DNA of 64,000 bases, taken from positions 1 through 64,000 of the IMG/VR virus record IMGVR_UViG_3300022602_002721. One strand, written 5' to 3'. The position numbers and the translations under genes were made by a program. The notes under the pieces were generated by a model, which worked only from the letters and a program-made list of their open reading frames with translations, was not told where the DNA came from and did no database searches. Below are positions 49,017 through 57,104 of the stretch, piece after piece. Within the stretch, counting starts at the first letter, position 1; each line of letters begins with the position of its first letter. This stretch comes from a virus.

Positions 49017-49466
49017 TTACTTGTCTAACGGATAAGTCATTACGATAACACGTGGTTCAATGTACTGTGGTTCGACCTTCTTGTTATGAGGGTTTAAACA
49101 AAGTACCCAAGTACCATCTGCACTCGCAGGAGTATACAAGCCGTTTGGATCAGCCAACGATGGGTTGGTGTATTGTGTAGCATATGGCAAGCCATAGCCA
49201 ACGCTATCGCACAGCTTAGTGAGTTGATTGTTCATACCAACGAGGTAAGTGTATGTAGGTTGCATCTTATCACGCAACTCCAACACATCCTTCATCATAC
49301 GCTTTTCAGCGAAGTTAGTGATAGCTGGCATACCAATACTTTGAGCCATAATCTTAAGTGACTTCTCTTGGTTGTCACGTTCAATTTGCTGGCTGTTACG
49401 GTAATCCTTGCCATCGCAACCTGCTAGCAAAGCAATAAGTGAAACTACAAATAGAATCTTTTTCAT
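49017..49466 (-). CDS. lipoprotein, tandem paralogue 2
   Basis: 149 residues. Lipobox LLAGC. GMPAITNFAEKRMMKDVLEL and LCDSVGYGLPYATQYTNPS are shared with the gene at 49468, so this is a tandem duplication; SADGTWVLC is also common to both. The target cysteine pair is conserved. Envelope protein of unknown role. Confidence 0.65.
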   Translation of the reverse strand: MKKILFVVSLIALLAGCDGKDYRNSQQIERDNQEKSLKIMAQSIGMPAITNFAEKRMMKDVLELRDKMQPTYTYLVGMNNQLTKLCDSVGYGLPYATQYTNPSLADPNGLYTPASADGTWVLCLNPHNKKVEPQYIEPRVIVMTYPLDK

Positions 49467-49467
49467 A

Positions 49468-49950
49468 TTATTCGCCTAATGGAATTGGTGAAACGATTAC
49501 ACGTGGTTCAATGTAAACTGGTTTTGGTTTACCACTCTTAGTGTCCACACACAATACCCAAGTACCATCTGCTGATGCTGGTGAGTACAATCCATTTGGA
49601 TCTGCTTGTGGAATAGTACCATAGCCGTGAGCATCACTGAATGTGCGTTGTGGGTTAGTGTACTGTGTAGCATATGGCAAGCCGTAGCCAACTGAATTAC
49701 ACACCTTATGCAATTTACCGTTCATATCAGCGATGTAGGTTGTAGTAGCTACGTTTTGATCACGCAACTCTAGAATATCTTTCATCATACGCTTTTCAGC
49801 AAAGTTAGTGATAGCTGGCATACCAACTTGTTGAACAGCTTGAAGACTCATTTCTTCCTGCTTCTTACGTTCAATTTGAGTTGAGTTAGGAGCCTGATCA
49901 CATGCGGCCAATGCAAATACAAAGGGCAATACCAATAGAAACTTTTTCAT
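49468..49950 (-). CDS. lipoprotein, tandem paralogue 1
   Basis: 160 residues. Lipobox ALAAC, then the same core as its neighbour (GMPAITNFAEKRMMKDILEL; SVGYGLPYATQYTNPQ) with an 11-residue insertion before PNGLYSPASADGTW. Envelope protein. Confidence 0.65.
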   Translation of the reverse strand: MKKFLLVLPFVFALAACDQAPNSTQIERKKQEEMSLQAVQQVGMPAITNFAEKRMMKDILELRDQNVATTTYIADMNGKLHKVCNSVGYGLPYATQYTNPQRTFSDAHGYGTIPQADPNGLYSPASADGTWVLCVDTKSGKPKPVYIEPRVIVSPIPLGE

Positions 49951-50102
49951 TTACAATCCTTAATTGAGTTTTGTTGAATTTGTTGTTCGGCTACGGTCTT
50001 ATGTTGCCAAAATAAAGTATCATGTCCGTTGTTGTACAAGTAAGCTTCACAGATCACATACACGGACAAGAAGATCCAAAAGCCGAACCATTCCATTTTC
50101 AT
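49947..50102 (-). CDS. small membrane protein, 51 aa
   Basis: ATG 50102, TGA 49947; overlaps both neighbours by 4 nt. One helix (WFGFWIFLSVYVICEAYLY) and a polar Gln-rich tail (KTVAEQQIQQNSIK). Unknown. Confidence 0.6.
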   Translation of the reverse strand: MKMEWFGFWIFLSVYVICEAYLYNNGHDTLFWQHKTVAEQQIQQNSIKDCK

Positions 50103-50425
50103 TTCCCTGCTTTCAAGTCGTTATAAAAGTTACGAAGGTTAGGTGGAAGTTTATCTTCTGGATAAACTGAAAAGCGATGCAACACAATAGCACGGAGTGA
50201 CTGTTTGCCTTCTGGAGTAGCGTTAATGTACTCTAGTTGCAGGTTTTCCAAATCACGTACCATACCTTCATTGTACTGTTCACTTTCGTGATAAACAGCA
50301 TTATCTACAGCACGATACTTTGGTGCAAAGAAACTATAACTGGCCAGACCAAACAAGTTAAGTCCAAAACATACCGCCAGGAACAATACCAACGCACCAA
50401 TACCTGCCAAAATTGCCTTAAACAT
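50099..50425 (-). CDS. membrane-anchored protein, unknown
   Basis: 108 residues. N-terminal helix (LAGIGALVLFLAVCFGLNLF) and a charged helical domain (NEGMVRDLENLQLEYINATP). First gene of the lipoprotein run. Confidence 0.6.
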   Translation of the reverse strand: MFKAILAGIGALVLFLAVCFGLNLFGLASYSFFAPKYRAVDNAVYHESEQYNEGMVRDLENLQLEYINATPEGKQSLRAIVLHRFSVYPEDKLPPNLRNFYNDLKAGK

Positions 50426-50452
50426 ACTTACTTCCTTTCTTTGGGTTAAAAA

Positions 50453-50704
50453 TCATGCTCCGTAGAGCTTCTTACGTTTGTCAAGATTTTCTTGACAGGT
50501 TATACAAGTTTTACATCCTGAAACAGCAATCCTGCGAGCTTCGGGAATTTCTTCACCGCACTCTTCACAATGCGTTAGACTTGGACCTTTTCCAATTTTC
50601 TTACGCACCTCAGCAATAGCGTTCATATGTAAATGGATAGAATGAAGCTGAGCCATTTCGGCTTCTTCTTCATTGTCATAGGTAAAATCGTCTTTTTCAT
50701 TCAT
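50453..50704 (-). CDS. TraR/DksA-type zinc-finger protein
   Basis: About 83 residues from ATG 50704; codons upstream overlap the -10 box. CEECGEEIPEAR...CKTCITCQ is the DksA/TraR C4 zinc finger, preceded by a helical coil. Such proteins bind RNA polymerase's secondary channel and reset transcription. The predicted start of transcription coincides with the ATG. Confidence 0.85.
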   Translation of the reverse strand: MNEKDDFTYDNEEEAEMAQLHSIHLHMNAIAEVRKKIGKGPSLTHCEECGEEIPEARRIAVSGCKTCITCQENLDKRKKLYGA

Positions 50705-50710
50705 GTGTAT

Positions 50711-50739
50711 ATTATACATAAAAGAAAAGGGCCCGTCAA
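50711..50739 (-). promoter_or_regulatory. sigma70-type promoter of the TraR gene
   Basis: TTGACG, 17-nt spacer, TATAAT. The -35 lies in the loop of the hairpin AAAGGGCC...GGGCCCTTT, which is also the terminator of the outer-membrane protein gene. Confidence 0.7.
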
Positions 50740-50748
50740 GGCCCTTTG
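50726..50748 (-). terminator. terminator of outer-membrane protein gene
   Basis: Hairpin AAAGGGCC / GGGCCC followed by TTTTCTTTT on the minus strand, about 20 nt after the stop at 50768. Confidence 0.7.
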
Positions 50749-50767
50749 GTAAAGATTCTAAATTAAA

Positions 50768-51229
50768 TTAGAAACTATACTTAGCACCGACCAAAACTGT
50801 GTTGCCTTGGAATTTCTTCGCGGCGTCATCAGTAGCTTGGAAACGATAATCCACAGTTGCGGTTACTTTGGTTGTAACTGGAAGGCTTGCACCTAAACCA
50901 ACTACGCCTGCATAACGATCGCTTGAATTCAATGTGCCATTATCGATATATGCTACACCAGCTTTGGCTGTGAAAGTAGCTGTACCAAACTTAGCAAAGT
51001 CATAACCACCTAGTAGGTTGAACTTGTTGGTGTTGCCTTTGACTTCACGTAGTGCTTCTGCTGCTACACTCCATGGGCCAAAATGTTCGCCAACTGTAAG
51101 ACCGGCTGTACCATGGTTGGCTCCACCGTTCAAAAAGTCTGTACCACCTACTACACCAACTTCAACTGCTTGAGCTGTAGTTGCTACTGCGGCTAATGCC
51201 AATAATGTTGCTAATGCAATTTTCTTCAT
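50768..51229 (-). CDS. outer-membrane beta-barrel protein
   Basis: 153 residues with signal peptide (LATLLALAAVATTAQA). Alternating strands and a C-terminal aromatic (VGAKYSF) are typical of small outer-membrane barrels. Might alter the infected cell's surface. SD AAAGGAAG; promoter TTGACA-18-TATACT just upstream. Confidence 0.75.
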   Translation of the reverse strand: MKKIALATLLALAAVATTAQAVEVGVVGGTDFLNGGANHGTAGLTVGEHFGPWSVAAEALREVKGNTNKFNLLGGYDFAKFGTATFTAKAGVAYIDNGTLNSSDRYAGVVGLGASLPVTTKVTATVDYRFQATDDAAKKFQGNTVLVGAKYSF

Positions 51230-51272
51230 GTTTTAACTTCCTTTTTAATATAGTGACTATAATCACTCATAT

Positions 51273-51302
51273 AGTATATATCCAGGATACTACTGATGTC
51301 AA
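51273..51302 (-). promoter_or_regulatory. promoter of outer-membrane protein gene
   Basis: TTGACA, 18-nt spacer, TATACT, directly after the tmRNA terminator. Confidence 0.7.
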
Positions 51303-51314
51303 GTAAATTTGGGT

Positions 51315-51625
51315 CAAAGAAAAAGCACCCGAAGGTGCTTTTTGGTATTTTCTGTTACGAGGTATTTCCTACCCTAGTCAGCTGTTAAGCTGCCAATGCG
51401 TAAACGTTGTCGTTTGCGTTTATAGGTTTTGCTTGATTTACAGTCATCGCCTACTGTGTTGCCGTCTTCACTATCTCACCATGTCGAAACCAGGTCATCC
51501 CCATCAAAAACACATTCTGTTACATGTCACCGTTTCGCGCCTACGGTCGAATATGTTTTTGGTGGAGATGGGCGGAATCGAACCGCCGTCCACAGCGCCT
51601 TTGATCCAAAGGAATTACAACAATT
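51315..51625 (-). ncRNA. ssrA: circularly permuted two-piece tmRNA
   Basis: On the minus strand the acceptor half comes first: T-arm GGCGG-UUCGAUU-CCGCC and CAUCUCC-ACCA ending at 51560. After a 57-nt spacer the coding half begins at 51502 with GGGGAUG, which pairs perfectly with CAUCUCC. The tag ORF (51417-51385) reads ANDNVYALAA then TAA. A terminator hairpin (AAAAAGCACC...GGUGCUUUUU) ends it near 51315. The promoter is a perfect consensus. tmRNA tags stalled proteins for proteolysis; permuted genes are known from alphaproteobacteria, some betaproteobacteria and cyanobacteria. Confidence 0.92.
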
Positions 51626-51631
51626 ACTGCT

Positions 51632-51660
51632 ATTATACATTTATTTTAATAGTCTGTCAA
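51632..51660 (-). promoter_or_regulatory. tmRNA promoter, perfect consensus
   Basis: TTGACA, 17-nt spacer, TATAAT; the predicted start is near 51625. Confidence 0.85.
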
Positions 51661-51759
51661 CTATGAGAGATCCATTCGCTTATCCATGTCTCTCGCAATA
51701 CGATGAGCCTCTCACGCACCCAAATTACTACGTAATTATACAGCGAACAGCACTTGTAT

Positions 51760-52788
51760 TTAATACAATTGGAGTCCGGGACCCTTCCACACATCGTTGT
51801 ATAAAGAGCCAACGTGATCCCCTGCACTAGCAGGACGATTGCCTGTAGGGCCACCAGTACCGCTTAGGCGATAAATGCCCTGACCTACAAAGCTGATATG
51901 TACCCAATTTTGGATATAGGGTTTGCCGTTAGCTACAGCATCACGGTATTCTATTAGTATTTGATCGTAAGGTAAATTATCACGCATCCATTGAGCACGT
52001 TGATAAGTTAATGGGCGGGCACGATCAGCAAATATAACATCTGCAGCCTGTCCATTACCGTGTTGTGCTTGTCCAGCCCCTTCACGGAATGTGTTTGTAA
52101 CTCTAAAGTCAGGATACTGATCGCGAAGTGGATCTAGTACGTTTTGGGCTAGCAAAGATAAGTTACAAACGATTTCATCTATCCTCCAACCTTTGTTTGC
52201 TGTTGGGCGATGTCCATTAAACTGTATCAGCTGTCCATCTGTCCATTTTCGTAACAAATTATCTAGAGTGAAATATTTGCTGACACGCAGATCCAAAGGA
52301 AACGTAGACATGCTGTGTATCTGGCCACAGTTTTGTATAGCACCTTGTAGTGTAGAACCGGGTTTATTATCAACTGCGGTTGACTGTGCTGATTCTGTTC
52401 TTTGTACGATACCAGGATCTAGATGTCCTTTGGCTACTTGTTGTTTTAAGAATGTTATCGCTGTGCCGTGTGTTTTTGGATCAGCACTTTCAAGTTCGTC
52501 ATTTTGAACGATAATCACATCAGCATGAACATCAGCATTGCCAACGAATACATCTTGGCTAGCATGGCCAACCGCTTGTCCTCTAGCTGTTCTTGCACCT
52601 TCCATGGCCATACGTTTATTGTTTACATATACGTTAGTTTGGCTTGAAGTAATAACATCACCGTTTTTAAGAGTGCTTCCTTCAGTAGCTGATGGAAAGT
52701 TATCTAGGTAAACGTTTGTAGAGCCTGCACTGATTAATGCACCTGCTTTGTCTTTGTTTACTCTCGCGGCTGAATAATCTGCGGCCAT
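51760..52788 (-). CDS. PAAR spike tip fused to M15-type peptidase
   Basis: 342 residues. The N-terminal PAAR-like domain (SAGSTNVYLDNFPSATEGST, SQTNVYVNNKRMAMEGARTA) would cap the tail spike; the C-terminal domain has HGNGQAADVIF and NWVHISF, the zinc-peptidase M15 (VanY-like) pattern that cuts D-Ala bonds. It plays the role of T4 gp5 lysozyme: piercing and digesting the wall at injection. Confidence 0.8.
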   Translation of the reverse strand: MAADYSAARVNKDKAGALISAGSTNVYLDNFPSATEGSTLKNGDVITSSQTNVYVNNKRMAMEGARTARGQAVGHASQDVFVGNADVHADVIIVQNDELESADPKTHGTAITFLKQQVAKGHLDPGIVQRTESAQSTAVDNKPGSTLQGAIQNCGQIHSMSTFPLDLRVSKYFTLDNLLRKWTDGQLIQFNGHRPTANKGWRIDEIVCNLSLLAQNVLDPLRDQYPDFRVTNTFREGAGQAQHGNGQAADVIFADRARPLTYQRAQWMRDNLPYDQILIEYRDAVANGKPYIQNWVHISFVGQGIYRLSGTGGPTGNRPASAGDHVGSLYNDVWKGPGLQLY

Positions 52789-52789
52789 A

Positions 52790-53464
52790 TTATTTCTCCG
52801 GAGTCGCTGTTTGCGAAGATGTTTTCTTTAACGCGGTATATACGCTCGATGGAAGGATCGCTTTTTCAATTACATCAACAGCATTACTAAACCACGATGC
52901 TATAGTTTTGTATATAGAAGTGTCTGCGATCGCACTACCTGCGCCAGTTATCACTGAATTAATTGATCCTGTTATCGCACCTTCTACTTTAGCTATACCG
53001 GAATGCAGAGTGCCTTCTGAAATAGCATTTCGTTGTTGTATAAATGTTGATGGTACTGTAGGTTTCTCATCACTTAGTGCTAGGGTAAATTCATTAGTCT
53101 TTACTGTAGTTGCGGTTTTCATTGCAAGCAGTTGATTGGTATATTGTATTGCTGATGTGTATGCTATTACAGCTACTTGAAGATCTTGACAGGCCTTGGT
53201 CAACATCTTAGCACGAACAGTAATACCAGCTGTAAAGTCAGTACAATTTGCGATGGTGTTATTAATTGCCCATAGAGAATTTGGCTTACCTGGACCTCCA
53301 CAAATTAATAAAGTATTTGCATTAATTTGGCCAACAATGGCTGTACTAGCTTTTGCAATCTGAGCAGCGATATCTGTTGTTACTGTAAACGTTTCAGGAA
53401 AGGGTTGACCAGTCCATCCAGGAGGTGGATTCCAAACAAAAGTCTGAATCTGGCCGTATGCCAT
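52790..53464 (-). CDS. phage structural protein, paralogue A
   Basis: 224 residues, Ala/Thr-rich helical. The end SVYKTIASWFSNAVDVIEKA ... TALKKTSSQTATPEK matches its neighbour at 53466, so the genes are tandem duplicates. Lying before the spike gene suggests a baseplate or tail role. Function unknown. Confidence 0.6.
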   Translation of the reverse strand: MAYGQIQTFVWNPPPGWTGQPFPETFTVTTDIAAQIAKASTAIVGQINANTLLICGGPGKPNSLWAINNTIANCTDFTAGITVRAKMLTKACQDLQVAVIAYTSAIQYTNQLLAMKTATTVKTNEFTLALSDEKPTVPSTFIQQRNAISEGTLHSGIAKVEGAITGSINSVITGAGSAIADTSIYKTIASWFSNAVDVIEKAILPSSVYTALKKTSSQTATPEK

Positions 53465-53465
53465 G

Positions 53466-54122
53466 TTATTTGCTCGGAGTTGCTGTCTGAGAAGACGTTT
53501 TACCTAATGCTGTTTGCACACTAGGTGGTAAGATTGACACTACTGATTCTTTTGCTGTTTCTAACCAACCTGCAATAGTTTTGTATACAGAAGTAGCAGC
53601 AATCATATCGCCAGTAGTTGCTGCAGTAGCGGCGACCTGCGTAGTGATCGCACCAGTTACAACCGCTGTTTCAGTTAAGGTAATGCTGTCTTTAACATTT
53701 TCTATAATTTGATCTTTTATAGGAGGTTCTACCGGAACTGGTTGTCCTGTACGTTCAAGAGCTTCTTTAGTTGCCTGTACTTGGAAGTTATTAGTTTTGA
53801 TCTGGTTAGCTACCAAAGTAGCTTGCAAACTATTTTGTACAGCTAATGCCGAAGTCATTGCCATTAGTGAAGCGTCAAGATCTTTTAGTGCTTTTGAAAG
53901 AGATTTAGCAACGTCACTAGCATCGCCTGTATTACCTGTGATGTTTGCTAGAGAATTATTAATTGCGTACAGTGAATTCTGAATTTCAGGTCCACCAGTA
54001 ATAGCTGTTGTTTGAGCGGCAAGAGCGGCGGTAATTGCAGTACTCATTGCGGTGATGGCCGCAGCTGCATCATCAGTTATTGTTGCGGTTCCTGGTCCTG
54101 TTAGTGTTACTTCACTTGGCAT
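53466..54122 (-). CDS. phage structural protein, paralogue B
   Basis: 218 residues. Shares SVYKTIAGWLETAKESV and TALGKTSSQTATPSK with paralogue A and has a Thr/Ala-rich helical body. SD AAAGGAG. Function unknown. Confidence 0.6.
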   Translation of the reverse strand: MPSEVTLTGPGTATITDDAAAAITAMSTAITAALAAQTTAITGGPEIQNSLYAINNSLANITGNTGDASDVAKSLSKALKDLDASLMAMTSALAVQNSLQATLVANQIKTNNFQVQATKEALERTGQPVPVEPPIKDQIIENVKDSITLTETAVVTGAITTQVAATAATTGDMIAATSVYKTIAGWLETAKESVVSILPPSVQTALGKTSSQTATPSK

Positions 54123-54143
54123 AATAATTCTCCTTTATGCTAT

Positions 54144-54440
54144 TTAAGCTGAGGCAAGAGCTATACCGCTAGTTTGAGAAAGATAGCTATCGCTCATTTC
54201 TTTAATAGTATTAGCAATTACCATAACTTTATCTTTCGGTAGTTTGATAGGTTTTGAATCACTAACAGTAAACAACCATGGTTGCATCACTAGACCTTTA
54301 GCACTTACAGCTAAAGTTAGGGGTCTATCTAAACTGTAATGTGTATCAGTTTCTGCAACTAGTTTTCCAATTAGTTCTTCGCTGGTCAGTAGTTTTAAAG
54401 TAACTACATCACCAATATCTGGGCCTTTTTCAATTAACAT
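54144..54440 (-). CDS. Sm-like (LSm/Hfq-like) phage protein
   Basis: 98 residues. GDVVTLKLLTSEELIGKLVAETDTHYSLDRPLTL follows the Sm1/Sm2 strand pattern with GK and D/R positions. Sm-like proteins of T4-like cyanophages are common; they may bind RNA. A real chaperone role is unproven. Confidence 0.7.
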   Translation of the reverse strand: MLIEKGPDIGDVVTLKLLTSEELIGKLVAETDTHYSLDRPLTLAVSAKGLVMQPWLFTVSDSKPIKLPKDKVMVIANTIKEMSDSYLSQTSGIALASA

Positions 54441-54451
54441 ATTTTTCCTTT

Positions 54452-55132
54452 TTATTTTACTAAATCATTTACCATTGGGAACACCGTAGCGATTACTTTA
54501 GCACAGGCCTTAGCAACTTCCTGGTGTTCTTTTTGGGTACCGTTCGCTGAACGTAATTCTATAAAGTGTACCCAAGAACGAAGTGTTCCGTTCATATAAA
54601 TTCTGCTTTCAATTAAGCCTTCTGGTAGCACAGCACGAGCTTGCTCTTTTGCTATACCACGACTGATAGCCCACTCGTAGATTTCTCTTGATTTAGCAAC
54701 GAGATCTCTTTGTAGGTTTTCCCACTGATATGCGATCTGGCGGTGCATGTCGTCTTCAAGGTCGAGGTCTCTTGAGTTTTGTCTGTTGGTTGTGTCTTGC
54801 AAGCGAGCTTCTCTTGTAACGAAGTTAAGATCTTTCGTTGGGTCAGCATAGCGTTGAGAAAATTCTTGGAAGCTAAAACTTCTGTGTCTAAGGATTTGTC
54901 TTGCGATATCTCTTGTTGTGGTAATTTCGATACAGGCTGAGACCATTTCAAGAGGTGACCAGTGCTGGTGCTTGATAAGGTACTTGATAAGTTTTTCTGA
55001 TGTTTCAGTGTTAAGTTGATTGCTTGGATTGGACACACGGGCGCAATACGCAATGAGTTCCTGTGCATCATCGATGCCCAAATTTGTAAATTCTTCTGTT
55101 GGTTGGCTGTAACTGAGTAATCGAACATTCAT
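54452..55132 (-). CDS. thyX: flavin-dependent thymidylate synthase ThyX
   Basis: 226 residues. Contains the ThyX motif RHRSFSFQEFSQRY and the C-terminal RSWVHFIELR with ARAVLPEGLIESRIYMNG. Makes dTMP with FAD and methylenetetrahydrofolate. Followed upstream by glutaredoxin and ribonucleotide reductase genes: the dNTP module. Confidence 0.93.
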   Translation of the reverse strand: MNVRLLSYSQPTEEFTNLGIDDAQELIAYCARVSNPSNQLNTETSEKLIKYLIKHQHWSPLEMVSACIEITTTRDIARQILRHRSFSFQEFSQRYADPTKDLNFVTREARLQDTTNRQNSRDLDLEDDMHRQIAYQWENLQRDLVAKSREIYEWAISRGIAKEQARAVLPEGLIESRIYMNGTLRSWVHFIELRSANGTQKEHQEVAKACAKVIATVFPMVNDLVK

Positions 55133-55133
55133 A

Positions 55134-55337
55134 TTATTTCTTTCTTAGGTGATTGGTTATTTGAGTTATTTCGGATTTGTGGCGAGCATTTTCTCTTTCA
55201 AGATACTGCACCTTTTCTTTTAATTCAACATTTTGCGTGTTTAATCTGCCAAGCTCGTCTTCAAGCATTTTTAACTTTTGTGCAACAGCATCTGGCTTAT
55301 TAACAACTACTGTGTCTTTATACTGATCCATCTTCAT
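55134..55337 (-). CDS. small coiled-coil protein
   Basis: 67 residues. Almost entirely heptad helix (AQKLKMLEDELGRLNTQNVE, LKEKVQYLERENARHKSEI). Overlaps the 55318 gene's end. Unknown. Confidence 0.6.
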   Translation of the reverse strand: MKMDQYKDTVVVNKPDAVAQKLKMLEDELGRLNTQNVELKEKVQYLERENARHKSEITQITNHLRKK

Positions 55338-55794
55338 CCTTTGAAGGAAGCTCGCATAGGGCTTCTAAAGTTTTGTAGTGAGCGTAGGCTTTTTGTAGTG
55401 CTTCAAAATGTTCTAATTTCTTAGGATCAGGCACAAGTATAGCAAGACGCTTTTCCATGGTCTTCATCCAGTCAGCTAGACTTTTTCCCTGCACTTTGAT
55501 ATCACCATCAAATGTTGCATCACCTGTAACTTGTAGTGAAGGATGACTAGTATCCCAAGTGTTGTAACTTGAACCACCACTGCTTATAGTAACATTACCG
55601 TAATTGTAATTACTGCCAAGTACGGTACTATAATAATTACTGGCTGTACTAGATATAGTGATATTGTTCATATCGATACTGTAGTCTTGGACAGCATAGC
55701 CACCGGCAGTTACATCAATAGTGTAAGGACCGCCACTGGCTGAGTAATCAAATTCACTTACTGGTAAGGTAACTTTTGAGTTCGGTAAATCCAC
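55318..55794 (-). CDS. conserved T4-like phage protein, beta-rich
   Basis: 158 residues from GTG 55794 (GGAG 7 nt upstream), overlapping glutaredoxin by 41 nt. Ser/Tyr/Asn-rich strands (STASNYYSTVLGSNYNYGNV) precede a helix with LADWMKTMEKRLAILVPDPK, a motif I associate with T4-like structural proteins. Function unknown. Confidence 0.6.
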   Translation of the reverse strand: MDLPNSKVTLPVSEFDYSASGGPYTIDVTAGGYAVQDYSIDMNNITISSTASNYYSTVLGSNYNYGNVTISSGGSSYNTWDTSHPSLQVTGDATFDGDIKVQGKSLADWMKTMEKRLAILVPDPKKLEHFEALQKAYAHYKTLEALCELPSKDEDGSV

Positions 55795-55981
55795 CTATTA
55801 ACTCCTCGTTTAAAAATATCTGAGGAACTGTACGTGCTGTTGGAACAGCTTCTAATAGATCCTCTTTGGTATATCCGTCACCAATTTTCTTTTCTTCAAA
55901 TACGATACCTTTCTGCTTTAGCAAGGCTTTTGCCTGCTCGCAATAAGGACAATTATATTTGCTCCATACGACTGCTTTCAT
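55754..55981 (-). CDS. glutaredoxin
   Basis: About 75 residues from ATG 55981 (SD AAGGAAA); the 11 codons before overlap nrdB. YNCPYCEQAK (CPYC active site), TVPQIFLNEELIGG (cis-proline). Reduces ribonucleotide reductase, whose genes lie directly upstream. Confidence 0.9.
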   Translation of the reverse strand: MKAVVWSKYNCPYCEQAKALLKQKGIVFEEKKIGDGYTKEDLLEAVPTARTVPQIFLNEELIGGFTELKSYLTSK

Positions 55982-55991
55982 TTTTGTTTCC

Positions 55992-57092
55992 TTATAGATC
56001 TGGTAATTCTTCAAACGTTACAGCATCACTCATCACACCAATAACATAGTTGGTGCTTTCATTTTCTTGTAACGCAGTTTGTTTCTTGTTAATATTCACA
56101 TGTTTATTAAACCATGGAATAGGACTAGACTTCGGATGCTCGCCGTGATACTTGATACCGATTTCTTTTAAGCGAGTAAATGCTGTGTAGTCTACAAAGT
56201 CTTTAAGAATAGTAGCATTAAGTCCAATAACTGGTCCTAGTTTGAATAGATATTCGGCCCATGCTTTTTCTTCTTCAATCACATCCATGTACATTTGATA
56301 CACTTCTGCTTCACACTCTTCTTTGGCTTTGATAAAACGCTCATCATCTTTGACCACGTTATTGATTAGCCAAGCAGTCCACTCAGTGTGTAGTAGTTCA
56401 TCCTGTAGGATCAAACTAATAATATTCCCATTCCCAATGTAAATTTTATTCTCAACCATTGCTAGGCTAGTGGCAAATGATACCATAAAGCGAAGTGCTT
56501 CTAATGCGTAACTTGCGTGGAGTGCTAGGTAGATAGCCTTAATATGATCGTGTTCGCTAACTTCGCTATTACATTCTTTCTTACAATTTAATTGATGTAG
56601 GTCCTCGTAGTACTTGCCTATGTTAGCAGCCATTTCTACGATTTCTTTGGTGTCGTGGATCTTGTTAAACTCTTCCTTAGGCACACCGTAGACATTACGA
56701 ATAATGTGTGAATAGCTCTTGCTGTGAATATTGGTTTCAAAGAAACTCCAGTTGCTGACTAGGGCTTCGAGCTCTGGAATTGAGATTACAGGACTAAACA
56801 CTTGATTAGGAGCGCGACCTTGGATACTGTCTAGTGCTGTTTGACGCAACAGATTACTAGTGAAGATGTGTTTAACAGCATCGCTAGCATCCTTATGATC
56901 CATCTTATCTTTAGTCAAACTAATTTCTTCTGGAACCCAAAAGAAGCCACGAGCCAGTTCTTCAAACTTAGCGATCTTAGGATATTTTACTTCTTCAAAC
57001 CGTTGTACTGTAACTGGACCTTCTGGATCCAAGAACATCTTTCTTTTAAGGTAGTTAGTCTGACGACTAATGTCGTATTGTGCTTTGCTCAT
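55992..57092 (-). CDS. nrdB: ribonucleotide reductase beta subunit (NrdB)
   Basis: 366 residues. DSIQGRAPNQVFSP, WSFFETNIHSKSYSHIIRNV (radical tyrosine in KSYSH), ALEALRFMVSFATSLA, QDELLHTEW (metal ligands). The helix with the first Glu reads ETNIH, one residue longer than ETIH in E. coli NrdB, so metal-ligand spacing may differ. Works with NrdA. Confidence 0.92.
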   Translation of the reverse strand: MSKAQYDISRQTNYLKRKMFLDPEGPVTVQRFEEVKYPKIAKFEELARGFFWVPEEISLTKDKMDHKDASDAVKHIFTSNLLRQTALDSIQGRAPNQVFSPVISIPELEALVSNWSFFETNIHSKSYSHIIRNVYGVPKEEFNKIHDTKEIVEMAANIGKYYEDLHQLNCKKECNSEVSEHDHIKAIYLALHASYALEALRFMVSFATSLAMVENKIYIGNGNIISLILQDELLHTEWTAWLINNVVKDDERFIKAKEECEAEVYQMYMDVIEEEKAWAEYLFKLGPVIGLNATILKDFVDYTAFTRLKEIGIKYHGEHPKSSPIPWFNKHVNINKKQTALQENESTNYVIGVMSDAVTFEELPDL

Positions 57093-57104
57093 ATTGTTCT
57101 TATT

